A stretch of DNA of 33,506 nt from Acidisphaera sp. (lineage in GTDB: Bacteria > Pseudomonadota > Alphaproteobacteria > Acetobacterales > Acetobacteraceae), in NCBI GenBank assembly GCA_019240395.1, contig JAFAYM010000130.1, forward strand, positions 1 through 33,506. Direction: 5' to 3'. This document shows, piece after piece, positions 8,451 through 16,412 of the stretch. Under the pieces are notes generated by a model that was given only the letters and a program-made list of their open reading frames with translations, made no database searches and was not told the origin of the DNA. The position numbers and the translations under genes are program-made. Within the stretch, counting starts at the first letter, position 1; each line of letters starts with the position of its first letter.

Positions 8451-8947
8451 GCCGCCTCGCCGACCGAACCGGCATCGGCACAAACCGCGCATACCCCGTT
8501 CACCTCGACGGTCGAGCCGCTCAACGTGAAACCGAGGCGTCGGGCGGCGCCGACCAGGGCTCGCCCGATCTGCTTGTCCGTCAGTTCCGCCGCCTGCCCG
8601 CACCGGTTGCAGATGAGGAACTGCACTGCGTCCTCGGGGCGGTGGCCGTGCGCCTCCTCCGTCGCATGTACGCAGCCGACGAAGGCGGACAGCCGTTCCA
8701 GCTTGTGGATCAGCTCCTGCTCCAGCAGGAACTCGAGGGCACGGTAGATGGTCGGCGGCGCCGCCCCTTTGCGCCGCGCACGCAGCCGGTCCAGCAGATC
8801 ATACGCGCCGACCGGCTTCGGGCTGTCCAGGATCAGTCCCAGCACGTACCTGCGGAGCTCCGTGAGCTGCGCGCCGCGGCGACGGCACAGGCCCTCGGCG
8901 CGATCGAGCAGGCGCTCCGTTCCTGACGTGAACTCGCTTCCGGGCAC
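8432..8947 (-). CDS. zur: Zinc uptake regulator Zur (Fur family)
   Basis: A 171-residue Fur-family repressor. An N-terminal winged helix (LTELRRYVLGLILDSPKPVG ... PPTIYRALEFLLEQELIHKL) is followed by the Zur-type metal domain: SAFVGCVH with Cys92 and His94, then His100 and His102. Two structural CxxC pairs, Cys113/Cys116 and Cys153/Cys156, complete it. The RLSAFVGC segment and the two CxxC pairs favour Zur over Fur or Mur. Translation starts at GTG 8947, set by an excellent AGGAGAGG 4 nt upstream; the frame is open far upstream inside phaC, but only as a shadow. The start is 26 nt after the phaC stop, so co-transcription is likely. It probably represses the nearby receptor/tonB promoter when zinc is bound. 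Confidence 0.88.
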   Translation of the reverse strand: MPGSEFTSGTERLLDRAEGLCRRRGAQLTELRRYVLGLILDSPKPVGAYDLLDRLRARRKGAAPPTIYRALEFLLEQELIHKLERLSAFVGCVHATEEAHGHRPEDAVQFLICNRCGQAAELTDKQIGRALVGAARRLGFTLSGSTVEVNGVCAVCADAGSVGEAAHGSRR

Positions 8948-8951
8948 CGAA

Positions 8952-8959
8952 CCTCTCCT
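8952..8959 (-). promoter_or_regulatory. Ribosome binding site of zur
   Basis: AGGAGAGG on the minus strand, four bases before the GTG start. It decides the start of zur, which has no suitable ATG, and lies in the 26-nt gap after phaC. Confidence 0.7.
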
Positions 8960-8973
8960 GCTCGGACCGCTCG

Positions 8974-10821
8974 CTACTTCTCCAGCACATAGCTGCCCGG
9001 GGCCGGCTCGATCGGCGGGTGCTGGTCGCTGCCGAGCGAGGGCGGCTCGACCTTCTTGCCGGCGTGCTCGGCCAGCCACTTCGTCCAATCCGTCCACCAG
9101 CTGCCGTCGTGGCGCATCGCCGCCCGGCGCCACTCCTCGGCGGTCTCGGCCGGTTTCTCGTTGGTCCAGAAGATGCCCTTGCCACCCGGCGGATTGATGA
9201 TGCCGGCGATATGGCCACTCGATGCCAGCACGTAACGAACGTTGCCGCCGGCAAGCTGAGTGATGCGCCACGCCGAATACCACGGCACGATGTGGTCCTT
9301 CTCGGCGCCCACGGCATAGATGTCGAGCGCGATGCGGCCGAGGTCGATCGGCTGGTCTTTCACGACGACGCGCCCGGGATGCATGAGGTTGTTCTCGACA
9401 TAGGTGTTGCGCAGGTACCAGCTGTGCGCGGCCCGGGCCATGCGCGTGCCGTCGCTGTTCCAGTACAGCAGGTCGAAGGCCGGCGGCTTGTTCCCCATGA
9501 GATAGTTGTTGACGACGTTGGCCCAGATCAGGTCGTTGGAGCGCAGCAGATTGAACATATTGGACATCTCGCGGCTGTCGAGATAGCCGCGCTGCATCAT
9601 CTGCTGCTCGATGAAGTCGATCGCCGGCTCGCCCATGAAGATCGCGGTGTCGCCGACCTTGCTGAAATCCTGCAGCGACACCATGAAAGTCGCGGAATTG
9701 AAGCGCTTGTCGCCGCTCGCCGCGAGCCAGGCCAAGGTCATCGCCAGTAGGGTGCCGCCGATGCAATAGCCCATGACGTTCAGCGTCGGGCTGCCGGTGA
9801 TCTCGCGCACGGCGTCGCTCGCCGCCAGCGGGCCGAGCTCCATGTAGTCCTCGATGGTCGTGCCGTCCATCGAGGCGTCCGGGTTCTTCCAGGACACCAT
9901 GAAGACCGTGAAACCCTGGGACACGAGGTAGGCCACCATGCTGTTCTTCGGCTGCAGGTCGAGGATGTAGTATTTGTTGATCCACGGCGGCAGGATCAGC
10001 AGCGGCACCTGGTGCACCTTCGGGGTCTGCGGCATGTACTGGATCAGCTCGATCAGCTTGTTCCGATAGACCACCTGGCCCGGGGTCAGCGCCAGGTTGC
10101 GGCCCGGCGCGAACGCCGTGGCGTCCACCATGCTCAGCCGGCCCTGCTTGATGTCGGCCAGCAGGTTGCGCGCCCCTTCGGCCAGGCTGGCGCCGCCGGT
10201 CTCCATCGCCCGCTTCAGCGCCGCCGGATTGGACACCAGCAACAGCGACGGGCTCATCGCGTCGACGAATTGCTGCAGATGGAATCGGATGCGGGTGCGC
10301 TCCGCCTCATCCATTCCGGCGATCTCACCCTGCTTGAGCAGCCAGTCCGAGGCGAGCAGGTACATCTCCTTGAGCGTGCGATAGAGCGGATTGTTCTGCC
10401 ATTCCGGCGCGGCGAAGCGCTTGTCCGCTGAGGCTGCCGGTGTCGCCGAGGCGCCGGCGTCGCCGCCCAGCCAGCGCCGGCTCGCCTCGCTCCAGATGTC
10501 GAGGGCGGAGCGCCAGAACTCGGCGTTCATCCTGGCCGCCATGGCCATCGTCGCCGCAGGATCGCTGAGCGAGTGCAGCCAAACCGTGCGCAGCGCGCGG
10601 GCGATCTCCGCCCAGTCGATGGGGATCACCTCGTGCAGCGGATTGGCGTTCAGGACCTGATCGAGCGAGTGCAGGACGGGGTCTTTCGCCAGCGTCTCCT
10701 GGAGCTGCTTGAGGCTGCCGTCGAACGGCGCGGCGAGGCCGTCGGGTGCGCCCGCCGGCCACCATGGCGACCGCAGCGTGCCGGCCTGCTCTTTTGCCTG
10801 ATCGGCTTCATGGGTCGACAT
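8974..10821 (-). CDS. phaC: Class I polyhydroxyalkanoate synthase
   Basis: A 615-residue PHA synthase that polymerises 3-hydroxyacyl-CoA into storage polyester on granule surfaces. The N-terminal PhaC region runs to about residue 260 and an alpha/beta-hydrolase catalytic domain follows. The lipase-like box is VMGYCIGGTLL, with nucleophile Cys353. The triad is completed by Asp509 (AEKDHIVPW) and His537 (SSGHIAGIINPPGG). Length and Cys box fit class I. ATG 10821 is chosen because GGAGGAGG lies 5 nt upstream; a start farther upstream would run into the neighbouring gene. No phasin, phaA or phaB is adjacent. It precedes zur by 26 nt. A second synthase begins at the right edge, so this genome has at least two paralogues. 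Confidence 0.95.
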   Translation of the reverse strand: MSTHEADQAKEQAGTLRSPWWPAGAPDGLAAPFDGSLKQLQETLAKDPVLHSLDQVLNANPLHEVIPIDWAEIARALRTVWLHSLSDPAATMAMAARMNAEFWRSALDIWSEASRRWLGGDAGASATPAASADKRFAAPEWQNNPLYRTLKEMYLLASDWLLKQGEIAGMDEAERTRIRFHLQQFVDAMSPSLLLVSNPAALKRAMETGGASLAEGARNLLADIKQGRLSMVDATAFAPGRNLALTPGQVVYRNKLIELIQYMPQTPKVHQVPLLILPPWINKYYILDLQPKNSMVAYLVSQGFTVFMVSWKNPDASMDGTTIEDYMELGPLAASDAVREITGSPTLNVMGYCIGGTLLAMTLAWLAASGDKRFNSATFMVSLQDFSKVGDTAIFMGEPAIDFIEQQMMQRGYLDSREMSNMFNLLRSNDLIWANVVNNYLMGNKPPAFDLLYWNSDGTRMARAAHSWYLRNTYVENNLMHPGRVVVKDQPIDLGRIALDIYAVGAEKDHIVPWYSAWRITQLAGGNVRYVLASSGHIAGIINPPGGKGIFWTNEKPAETAEEWRRAAMRHDGSWWTDWTKWLAEHAGKKVEPPSLGSDQHPPIEPAPGSYVLEK

Positions 10822-10826
10822 GGCTG

Positions 10827-10834
10827 CCTCCTCC
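10827..10834 (-). promoter_or_regulatory. Ribosome binding site of phaC
   Basis: GGAGGAGG on the minus strand, five bases before ATG 10821. This strong site fixes the start of phaC and rejects the longer open frame upstream. Confidence 0.7.
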
Positions 10835-10924
10835 GCTCCGGTCCCCGACTTTATGGCCGCTCGCCGCCATGCGATATGGGCTCGCAGGAACTCCAGCAAA
10901 GGTTTGCCCGGCAAGGCGACGGGA

Positions 10925-11698
10925 GTGGCGCCGCAATTCGAGCTGCTGGGACATCGGGGCGCCCGCGGGCTGTTCCCGGAAAACACGCTGGAGGGTTTCC
11001 GGGCGGCGATCGCGCTCGGCTTCGATGGCTTCGAGCTCGATGTCGGCCTGACCCGCGACGGCGTGGTCGTCGTGCATCACGATCCCGCCTTGAACCCGGA
11101 CATCACCCGCACGCCGGACGGCACGTGGCTGCGGTGCCGCAGGCTGCTGAAGGATCTGACGTTCGCCGAGCTGGGCCGTTTCGACGTCGGGCGCATCCGG
11201 CCGGGCTGCCGCTACGCCGCTTTGTTCCCGGAGCAACACCCGATGGACGGCGCGCGCATTCCGCGCCTCGCCGATGTGCTGGCGCTCGATACGGGCATTC
11301 GCCTCACCATCGAGATGAAGCTGCACCCGGACCGGACCGTCGCCCCGGAGCCCATGGCAGAGGCCGTGGTCGCGGTCGTCGAGGCGGCCGGCGCTGCCGG
11401 GCGGGTCACGCTCTCATCGTTCGAGTGGCGCAGCTTGCAGCATCTCGGCCGCATCCGCCCCGGCCTCGCCCGCGCCTGGCTCACTCCGCGCCGCACCCCA
11501 CGGCGAATGCCGGAAGCAGGCGGCGGCACCTGGTCGCCCGAGCATGGCGGCTTGACGCAGGCGCTGCTCCGGCAAGCCCACGCGCTGAATTTGCGGGTGA
11601 TTCCGTGGACGGTGAATGATCCGGCCGACATGGCCCGCCTGATCCGATGGGGCGTGGACGGGCTGATCAGCGACCGGCCGGACCTCGCGCAAGCCTAG
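10925..11698 (+). CDS. ugpQ: Glycerophosphodiester phosphodiesterase
   Basis: A 257-residue GDPD/UgpQ-type TIM-barrel enzyme that hydrolyses glycerophosphodiesters to glycerol-3-phosphate and an alcohol. The catalytic start LLGHRGARGLFPENT carries the general acid/base His and metal Glu. FELDVGLTRDGVVVVHHDPAL has the second His and the metal-binding E-x-D, and TIEMKLHP supplies a further metal Glu. The C-terminus (VIPWTVNDPADMARLIRWGVDGLISDRP) is complete. The frame stays open to an ATG at 10820 whose codon would overlap the divergent phaC start. GTG 10925 places the enzyme motif 8 residues from the N-terminus, as is usual, and leaves room for promoters, so it is preferred. ATG 10853 is the alternative. 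No signal peptide is seen, so the enzyme is probably cytoplasmic. Confidence 0.9.
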   Translation: MAPQFELLGHRGARGLFPENTLEGFRAAIALGFDGFELDVGLTRDGVVVVHHDPALNPDITRTPDGTWLRCRRLLKDLTFAELGRFDVGRIRPGCRYAALFPEQHPMDGARIPRLADVLALDTGIRLTIEMKLHPDRTVAPEPMAEAVVAVVEAAGAAGRVTLSSFEWRSLQHLGRIRPGLARAWLTPRRTPRRMPEAGGGTWSPEHGGLTQALLRQAHALNLRVIPWTVNDPADMARLIRWGVDGLISDRPDLAQA

Positions 11699-11831
11699 GG
11701 GCTTCGCCCGCAACGCGGCAGCGGCCTTGACCGGCTTGCCCGGCCGGTCGCGCCGATGGCAGGCTTGGGCGATCGCAGGAGGGGGCGATCGCAGGAGGGT
11801 ACGCTGAAGCATGGGACCCGCTGGGGGCAGA
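11699..11831. repeat. Dispersed repeat, copy A (split)
   Basis: GGGCTTCGCCC (11699-11709) directly follows the phosphodiesterase stop. TGAAGCATGGGACCCGCTGG and the next GGG lie at 11805-11827. Copy B at 24434-24484 has the same two blocks only 7 nt apart, whereas here about 95 bp separate them. The second block runs into the 5' end of the M20 hydrolase gene. Confidence 0.55.
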
Positions 11832-13084
11832 GCCCTCGCCTGGCTTTCTCGGACACCGCCATCCTCGCCGACATGGCGCGCCTGCTCGCCTGCGACACCA
11901 GCTTTCCGCCCGGCGACGGCTATGCCGCGTTCGCCGCGCTGCTGCGGCCGGAGCTGGACGCGATGGGCTTTGCCTGCCGTGAGGTGACGGTGCCGGAGGC
12001 GCTCTGGGCGGCGCCCGGCGCGCGGGGCGAACGCCTGAACCTGATTGCCGCACGCCGCACCGGCCGCCCGGTCTGCTCGCTCTACTTCCACGTCGACACG
12101 GTGCCCCCCGGCGACGGCTGGACGCGCCCGCCGCTGGCCTGCACGCGCGAGGGCGATCGCCTGCACGGCCGGGGTGCGGCCGACATGAAGGGCTGCATCG
12201 CCGCCGCGTTCGCCGCCCTGCGCGCCGCGGAGGACTGCGGCATCGCGCTCGCCTACGACCCGGTGCTGCTGTTCTGCACCGACGAGGAGGGCGGGCGCTA
12301 TCCGGGGATACGCTACCTCGCGGAGCAGGGAATGGTGGAAGGGCACCTGCTCTCATTCAACGGTGGCGCCGCGCCGCGCATCTGGGCAGGCTGCTTCGGC
12401 AGCTTCGACCTGCTGGTGCGCGTGCACGGCCGCGCCGCGCATTCCGGCGACCCGGCGGGCGGCGTCAACGCCATCGAGGCGGCGCTGCCGCTCCTCAACG
12501 CGCTCGCCCGGCTGCAAGCCGAGGTGCAGACGCGCCGCTCCGCCCTGCCTGCGCCGCCGCATTACGGCCAGGCGCCGCTCACCGCCTTGTTGACCGTCGC
12601 CGCGGCGCATGGCGGACAGAAGGGCTCGTCGCTGCCGGCCTGCTTCGAGCTGCTGATCAACCGCCGCTACGCTCCCGAGGAGGATTTTGCCGAGGCGGTG
12701 GCCGAACTGGAGAAGACGGTGCGGGAGGCCGTGCAAGGCGGGCCAGCTACCGGGCTGGAAACCCATCTGCTCGGCCATCTCTCCCCGGTCGGCGATCCCG
12801 GCGGGCCGCACTGGCCGCGCTGGCAGGCGGCGCTGAGCGCAGGGTTCGGCTTTCCCCCGGAGAGTTTCCGCCGCTGGGGCGCTTCGAGCAGTTCCGACAT
12901 GGGCTGGGTGCAGGCCGCCGGCATTTCGGAGATCCTGCTCGGCGGCCTGGCGCGCCCGGACAGCGACATTCACGGCGCCGACGAGCACACCACGCTCGCC
13001 GATATAAAGGCGCTCGCGCACAGCACGCTTGCCTATCTGGCCGCCGATTTCGCATCCGACCTCATGCCCGAGGAAGCGCCATGA
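11756..13084 (+). CDS. M20 family metallohydrolase (ArgE/DapE type)
   Basis: A di-zinc aminoacylase/deacetylase/peptidase of the M20 family, 442 residues from this start. All metal motifs are intact. His112 and Asp114 lie in FHVDTVPPGDGW, bridging Asp143 in GRGAADMKG, and Glu177/Glu178 in TDEEGG. The distal metal His406 is in DIHGADEHT. A central dimerisation (lid) domain lies between, about 220-330. The start is uncertain. ATG 11873 would cut into the first helix (TAILADMARLL). ATG 11756 includes it but adds about 28 residues encoded by repeat DNA, so the native start may have been altered by the repeat. The gene ends in an ATGA overlap with the peptide-binding protein. It probably trims imported peptides or deacylates amino acids. 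Confidence 0.85.
   Translation: MAGLGDRRRGRSQEGTLKHGTRWGQSPRLAFSDTAILADMARLLACDTSFPPGDGYAAFAALLRPELDAMGFACREVTVPEALWAAPGARGERLNLIAARRTGRPVCSLYFHVDTVPPGDGWTRPPLACTREGDRLHGRGAADMKGCIAAAFAALRAAEDCGIALAYDPVLLFCTDEEGGRYPGIRYLAEQGMVEGHLLSFNGGAAPRIWAGCFGSFDLLVRVHGRAAHSGDPAGGVNAIEAALPLLNALARLQAEVQTRRSALPAPPHYGQAPLTALLTVAAAHGGQKGSSLPACFELLINRRYAPEEDFAEAVAELEKTVREAVQGGPATGLETHLLGHLSPVGDPGGPHWPRWQAALSAGFGFPPESFRRWGASSSSDMGWVQAAGISEILLGGLARPDSDIHGADEHTTLADIKALAHSTLAYLAADFASDLMPEEAP
11767..11798. repeat. Perfect 16-bp tandem duplication
   Basis: GGGCGATCGCAGGAGG occurs twice without a gap at 11767-11782 and 11783-11798. Each unit contains the palindrome GCGATCGC. It lies between the two blocks of repeat copy A and in the 5' part of the M20 frame; 16 is not a multiple of 3, so copy-number changes would shift that frame. 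Confidence 0.8.
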
Positions 13085-14637
13085 TCCACCTTCACCCGAC
13101 CCGCCGGGGCGTGCTCGCCGCCGGCGCCGCGGCCACGATGCTGCCCTGGGCGGCGCGCGCCCAAACCGCTGCGCCGAAGCGCGGCGGCACGCTGCGCATC
13201 TCGGTCGACCAGGCGGTCGGCGTGCTGAACCCGCTGCTGACGCGGGTCAATCCCGAATACCTCGTGGCCGAGCTGCTCTACAGCGGCCTGACCCGGCTGG
13301 CGCCGGACATGTCGGCCGAGCCCGATCTCGCGCAATCCTGGGCCGGCAATGCCGAGCTGACGGAATGGATTTTCAAGCTGCGTCCCGGTGTGACCTTCCA
13401 TGACGGCTCCGCCTGCACCGCCAAGGACGTGGTCGCCAGCTTCACCGCCATTCTCGATCCGAAGACAGCCTCCCCCGGCCGCAACAATGTCGGGCCGGTG
13501 GCGCAGGTGACGGCGGTCGACGACACGACGGTGCGCTTCACGCTCAAGGCCGCCTTCGCCGATCTTCCGGTGACGCTCGCCTACACCAACGCCAAGATCG
13601 TGCCCGCGGCGCTGGTTGCGAGCGGCCTCGAGCGGCTGTCGCGCAGCGCCGTCGGCACCGGACCGTTCAAGCTGGTATCCTACGAGCCCGACCGGCAGGT
13701 GGTGGTCGCGCGCAACGATGCCTTCTATGACCCGGCGCGCCCCTATGTCGATCGCGTCGAGGTGGTGGTCTATCCCGATGCCACGGCGGAAGCCTCCGCG
13801 CTGATCTCCGGTGACACCGACCTGATGTCCGCGGCCGCGGCGTCCGAGTTCGCCCGTCTGTCGTCGTCGGACGGCGTGACGGCGCTGCGCGTGCCGTCCG
13901 GGCAATTCCTCAACATCAACATGGGATGCGACAAGAAGCCGTTCAGCGATGTGCGCCTGCGCCAGGCGCTGGCGCTGACCGTCGATCGCGAGGCGATGGT
14001 CGGCTTCGTCGCCCAAGGCTACGGCACGCCCGGCAACGACACGCCGATCAACCCGGCCTACCGCTTCTACGAGGCGCTGCCGTTGCGTCCTGCGCAGATC
14101 GCGCAGGCGAAGACGCTGCTCGCCCAGGCCGGATTTCCCGACGGCATCGACCTGACGCTGGTCGCCTCCGACACGCCCGCCACCCGCACGCAGCTGGGCA
14201 TCGCCGTGCGGGAGATGGCCAAGCCCGCCGGCTTTCGCATCGACGTGCAGACGATGCCGCACGCCACCTACCTCGACCAGGTCTGGAAGAAGGGTTCGTT
14301 CTACGTCGGCTTCTACAACATGCAGGCGACGGCGGACGCGATCTTCTCGTTGCTCTACACCTCCGATGCCGCATGGAACGAGACGCGGTGGAATTTCCCC
14401 GAGTTCGACAGGCTGGTGGACGAGGCCCGGGTCACCACCGACGAGGCGAAGCGCCGGACACTGTACGGCCAAGCGCAGACGCTGATGCACGACCAGGTGC
14501 CGTCAGTCATCCCGGTGTTTTTCGACTTGCTGGCGGCGCAGCGGAGCTACGTCCAGGGCTACAAGCTGCATCCGCGCGGCGCGGTGTTCCGCCTCGACTG
14601 GGTCTGGCTCGGGACCGGCGCGCCGAAGCGTTCCTGA
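13081..14637 (+). CDS. Peptide ABC transporter substrate-binding protein (family 5)
   Basis: A 518-residue DppA/OppA-type (SBP_bac_5) periplasmic binding protein. The N-terminus is a Tat-like signal: HPTRRGVLAAG with Arg8-Arg9, a hydrophobic Ala-rich core, and an ARAQ cleavage region. The mature part begins KRGGTLRISVDQ, the usual family opening. YLVAELLYSGLTRL, DLAQSWAGNAELTEWIFKLR and PGVTFHDGSACTAKDVVASF are the characteristic early signature. ADRQV-like TGPFKLVSYEPDRQVVVARN and RLRQALALTVDREAM complete it. ATG 13081 overlaps the M20 stop by four bases. Together with the two permeases and the fused ATPase downstream it forms a complete importer. By family the ligand is a di- or oligopeptide; opines or other amino-linked compounds are also possible. 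Confidence 0.92.
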   Translation: MIHLHPTRRGVLAAGAAATMLPWAARAQTAAPKRGGTLRISVDQAVGVLNPLLTRVNPEYLVAELLYSGLTRLAPDMSAEPDLAQSWAGNAELTEWIFKLRPGVTFHDGSACTAKDVVASFTAILDPKTASPGRNNVGPVAQVTAVDDTTVRFTLKAAFADLPVTLAYTNAKIVPAALVASGLERLSRSAVGTGPFKLVSYEPDRQVVVARNDAFYDPARPYVDRVEVVVYPDATAEASALISGDTDLMSAAAASEFARLSSSDGVTALRVPSGQFLNINMGCDKKPFSDVRLRQALALTVDREAMVGFVAQGYGTPGNDTPINPAYRFYEALPLRPAQIAQAKTLLAQAGFPDGIDLTLVASDTPATRTQLGIAVREMAKPAGFRIDVQTMPHATYLDQVWKKGSFYVGFYNMQATADAIFSLLYTSDAAWNETRWNFPEFDRLVDEARVTTDEAKRRTLYGQAQTLMHDQVPSVIPVFFDLLAAQRSYVQGYKLHPRGAVFRLDWVWLGTGAPKRS

Positions 14638-14641
14638 CGGC

Positions 14642-15589
14642 ATGTCGGCCTCCTGGCTGATCCGGCGCATCCTGCTGATCGCCTACACGCTGCTGGTCGT
14701 CTCTCTGCTGGTCTTCGGCATCACCCAGGTGCTGCCCGCCGATGCGGCGGTGATGCTGCTGGGCGAGAATGCGACACCGGCGGCGCTCGCCGCGGTGCGC
14801 GCGAAGCTCGGCCTCGGCGACCCGGCGTGGCTGCAGTACTGGCACTGGCTGGCGGCGCTGCTGCGCGGCGATTTCGGCATGTCGATGCGCACCGGCCAGC
14901 CGGTCGGACCGACGATGCTGGTGGCCTTGTCGCGCTCCCTGCTGCTCGCCGCACTGGCGCTGGCGCTGATGCTGGTTTTCGCCGTGCCGCTCGGCCTGGC
15001 GGCGGCGCTGCGCCGGGGGAAGCCGATCGACCTGGCGGCCGGCATCGTCTCCTATCTCGGCGTGTCGTTGCCGGAATTCGTCACCGCCACGCTCCTTCTG
15101 CTGCTGCTGGCGGATCGTCTGCATTGGCTGCCCGCCACCGGCTACGTGCCGTTGACCGACAACCCCGTGGATGGGCTCCGCCATCTCGGCCTGCCCGTGC
15201 TGACCGTCTCGCTGGTGCTGATCGCGCATGTCTCGCGCATGGTACGCTCCGAGACTATCGATGTGCTGCACAGCGACTACATCCGCGCGGCGCGGCTGAA
15301 GGGGCTTTCGCCACGCCGCGTGCTGTTCGGCCATGCCGTGCGCAACGCGCTGCTGCCGGTGATCACCATCGTGGCGCTGGATGTCGGCTACCTCCTCGGC
15401 GGCATCATCGTCGTCGAGGAGATCTTCGCCATTCCCGGCATCGGCCGGCAGCTCATCGTCGCCATCGAATCGCGTGATCTCCCGGCCATCCAGGCCGGGG
15501 CACTGATCATGGCGGCGACCTACGCCATCGCCAATTTCCTGGCCGACATCGCCTACGCCCTGCTCGACAAGCGCATCCGCTATGACTGA
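14642..15589 (+). CDS. Peptide ABC transporter permease (DppB type)
   Basis: A 315-residue inner-membrane permease. An N-terminal helix (RILLIAYTLLVVSLLVFGITQ) precedes the extracytoplasmic segment WLQYWHWLAALLRGDFGMSM, which is diagnostic of DppB/OppB. Five further hydrophobic segments follow. The EAA coupling loop is YIRAARLKGLSPRRVLFGHA. The end is typical (EEIFAIPGIGRQLIVAI). It starts 4 nt after the binding-protein stop and overlaps the next permease by 8 bases (ATGACTGA). It forms the membrane channel with the DppC-type partner. Confidence 0.93.
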   Translation: MSASWLIRRILLIAYTLLVVSLLVFGITQVLPADAAVMLLGENATPAALAAVRAKLGLGDPAWLQYWHWLAALLRGDFGMSMRTGQPVGPTMLVALSRSLLLAALALALMLVFAVPLGLAAALRRGKPIDLAAGIVSYLGVSLPEFVTATLLLLLLADRLHWLPATGYVPLTDNPVDGLRHLGLPVLTVSLVLIAHVSRMVRSETIDVLHSDYIRAARLKGLSPRRVLFGHAVRNALLPVITIVALDVGYLLGGIIVVEEIFAIPGIGRQLIVAIESRDLPAIQAGALIMAATYAIANFLADIAYALLDKRIRYD

Positions 15590-16412
15590 CGTGGTTTTCC
15601 GCCTGCTGCGCACGCCGCAGGGTGCGATGGGCCTCGTCATCCTCGTGCTCATCGCCGCGATCTGCGCGATCGGCCCCGACATCGCGCCGGTGGACCCGGA
15701 AAAGATCGACTTCCTCGGCCGCTTCCGCGTGCCCGGGGCGGCGCATCCGTTCGGCGCCGACCAGCTCGGCCGGGACGTGCTCAGCCGGCTGCTTGCCGGG
15801 GCGCGCACCACGGTGCCGATGGCGGTGGCGGCCACTCTGCTCGGCACGCTCTCCGGCGCCGTCATCGGCACCGTCTCGGCCTATCTCGGCGGGCGCTGGG
15901 ACGAGGCGATCATGCGCACGATCGACGCCGTCATGGCGATCCCCGGGCTGCTGATGGCGCTTCTCGTGGTGAACACGCTCGGCAAGGGCAGCCTCAACGC
16001 GACTCTCGCCATCGCCGTCGCTTTCGCCCCGGGCATGGCGCGGGTGACGCGCAGCGTTTCCCTGGCCGCGCGCCGACAGGACTATGTGAGTGCGGCGATC
16101 GCCCGCGGCGAGGGCGGCGCCTGGATCGTGTTTCGCGAGATGCTGCCGAACGTCGTGGCGCCCGTGGTCATCGAGACGACGATCCGCGTCGCCTTCGCGG
16201 TGGCGTTGTTCGCGACCCTCTCCTTCCTCGGGCTCGGCGCGCAGCCGCCGGCCTCGGATTGGGGATTGATGGTGGCGGAAGCGCGGCCCTTTCTGCACCA
16301 GGCGCCGTGGATGCTGGTGGCGCCCGGAGCGGCGATCGCGCTGACCGCCATCGGCTTCAACCTGCTCGGCGATGGGCTGCGCGACGCGCTGAACCCGCGC
16401 GACGAGCGATGA
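15582..16412 (+). CDS. Peptide ABC transporter permease (DppC type)
   Basis: A 276-residue permease partnering the DppB-type subunit. A short N-terminus with one helix (GAMGLVILVLIAAICAIGPD) is followed by the DppC hallmark HPFGADQLGRDVLSRLLAGAR. Further helices, the EAA loop (DYVSAAIARGEGGAWIVFRE) and the final AQPPASDWGLMVAEARPFL segment are intact. The end overlaps the ATPase start as ATGA. It is slightly short but within the family range, and no defects are seen. Confidence 0.93.
   Translation: MTDVVFRLLRTPQGAMGLVILVLIAAICAIGPDIAPVDPEKIDFLGRFRVPGAAHPFGADQLGRDVLSRLLAGARTTVPMAVAATLLGTLSGAVIGTVSAYLGGRWDEAIMRTIDAVMAIPGLLMALLVVNTLGKGSLNATLAIAVAFAPGMARVTRSVSLAARRQDYVSAAIARGEGGAWIVFREMLPNVVAPVVIETTIRVAFAVALFATLSFLGLGAQPPASDWGLMVAEARPFLHQAPWMLVAPGAAIALTAIGFNLLGDGLRDALNPRDER

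Noticed and set aside
10820-10924. Phosphodiesterase start at ATG 10820, overlapping the divergent phaC start
   Set aside because: It would leave no promoter space and add residues not typical of the family; the phaC start has the strong ribosome site.
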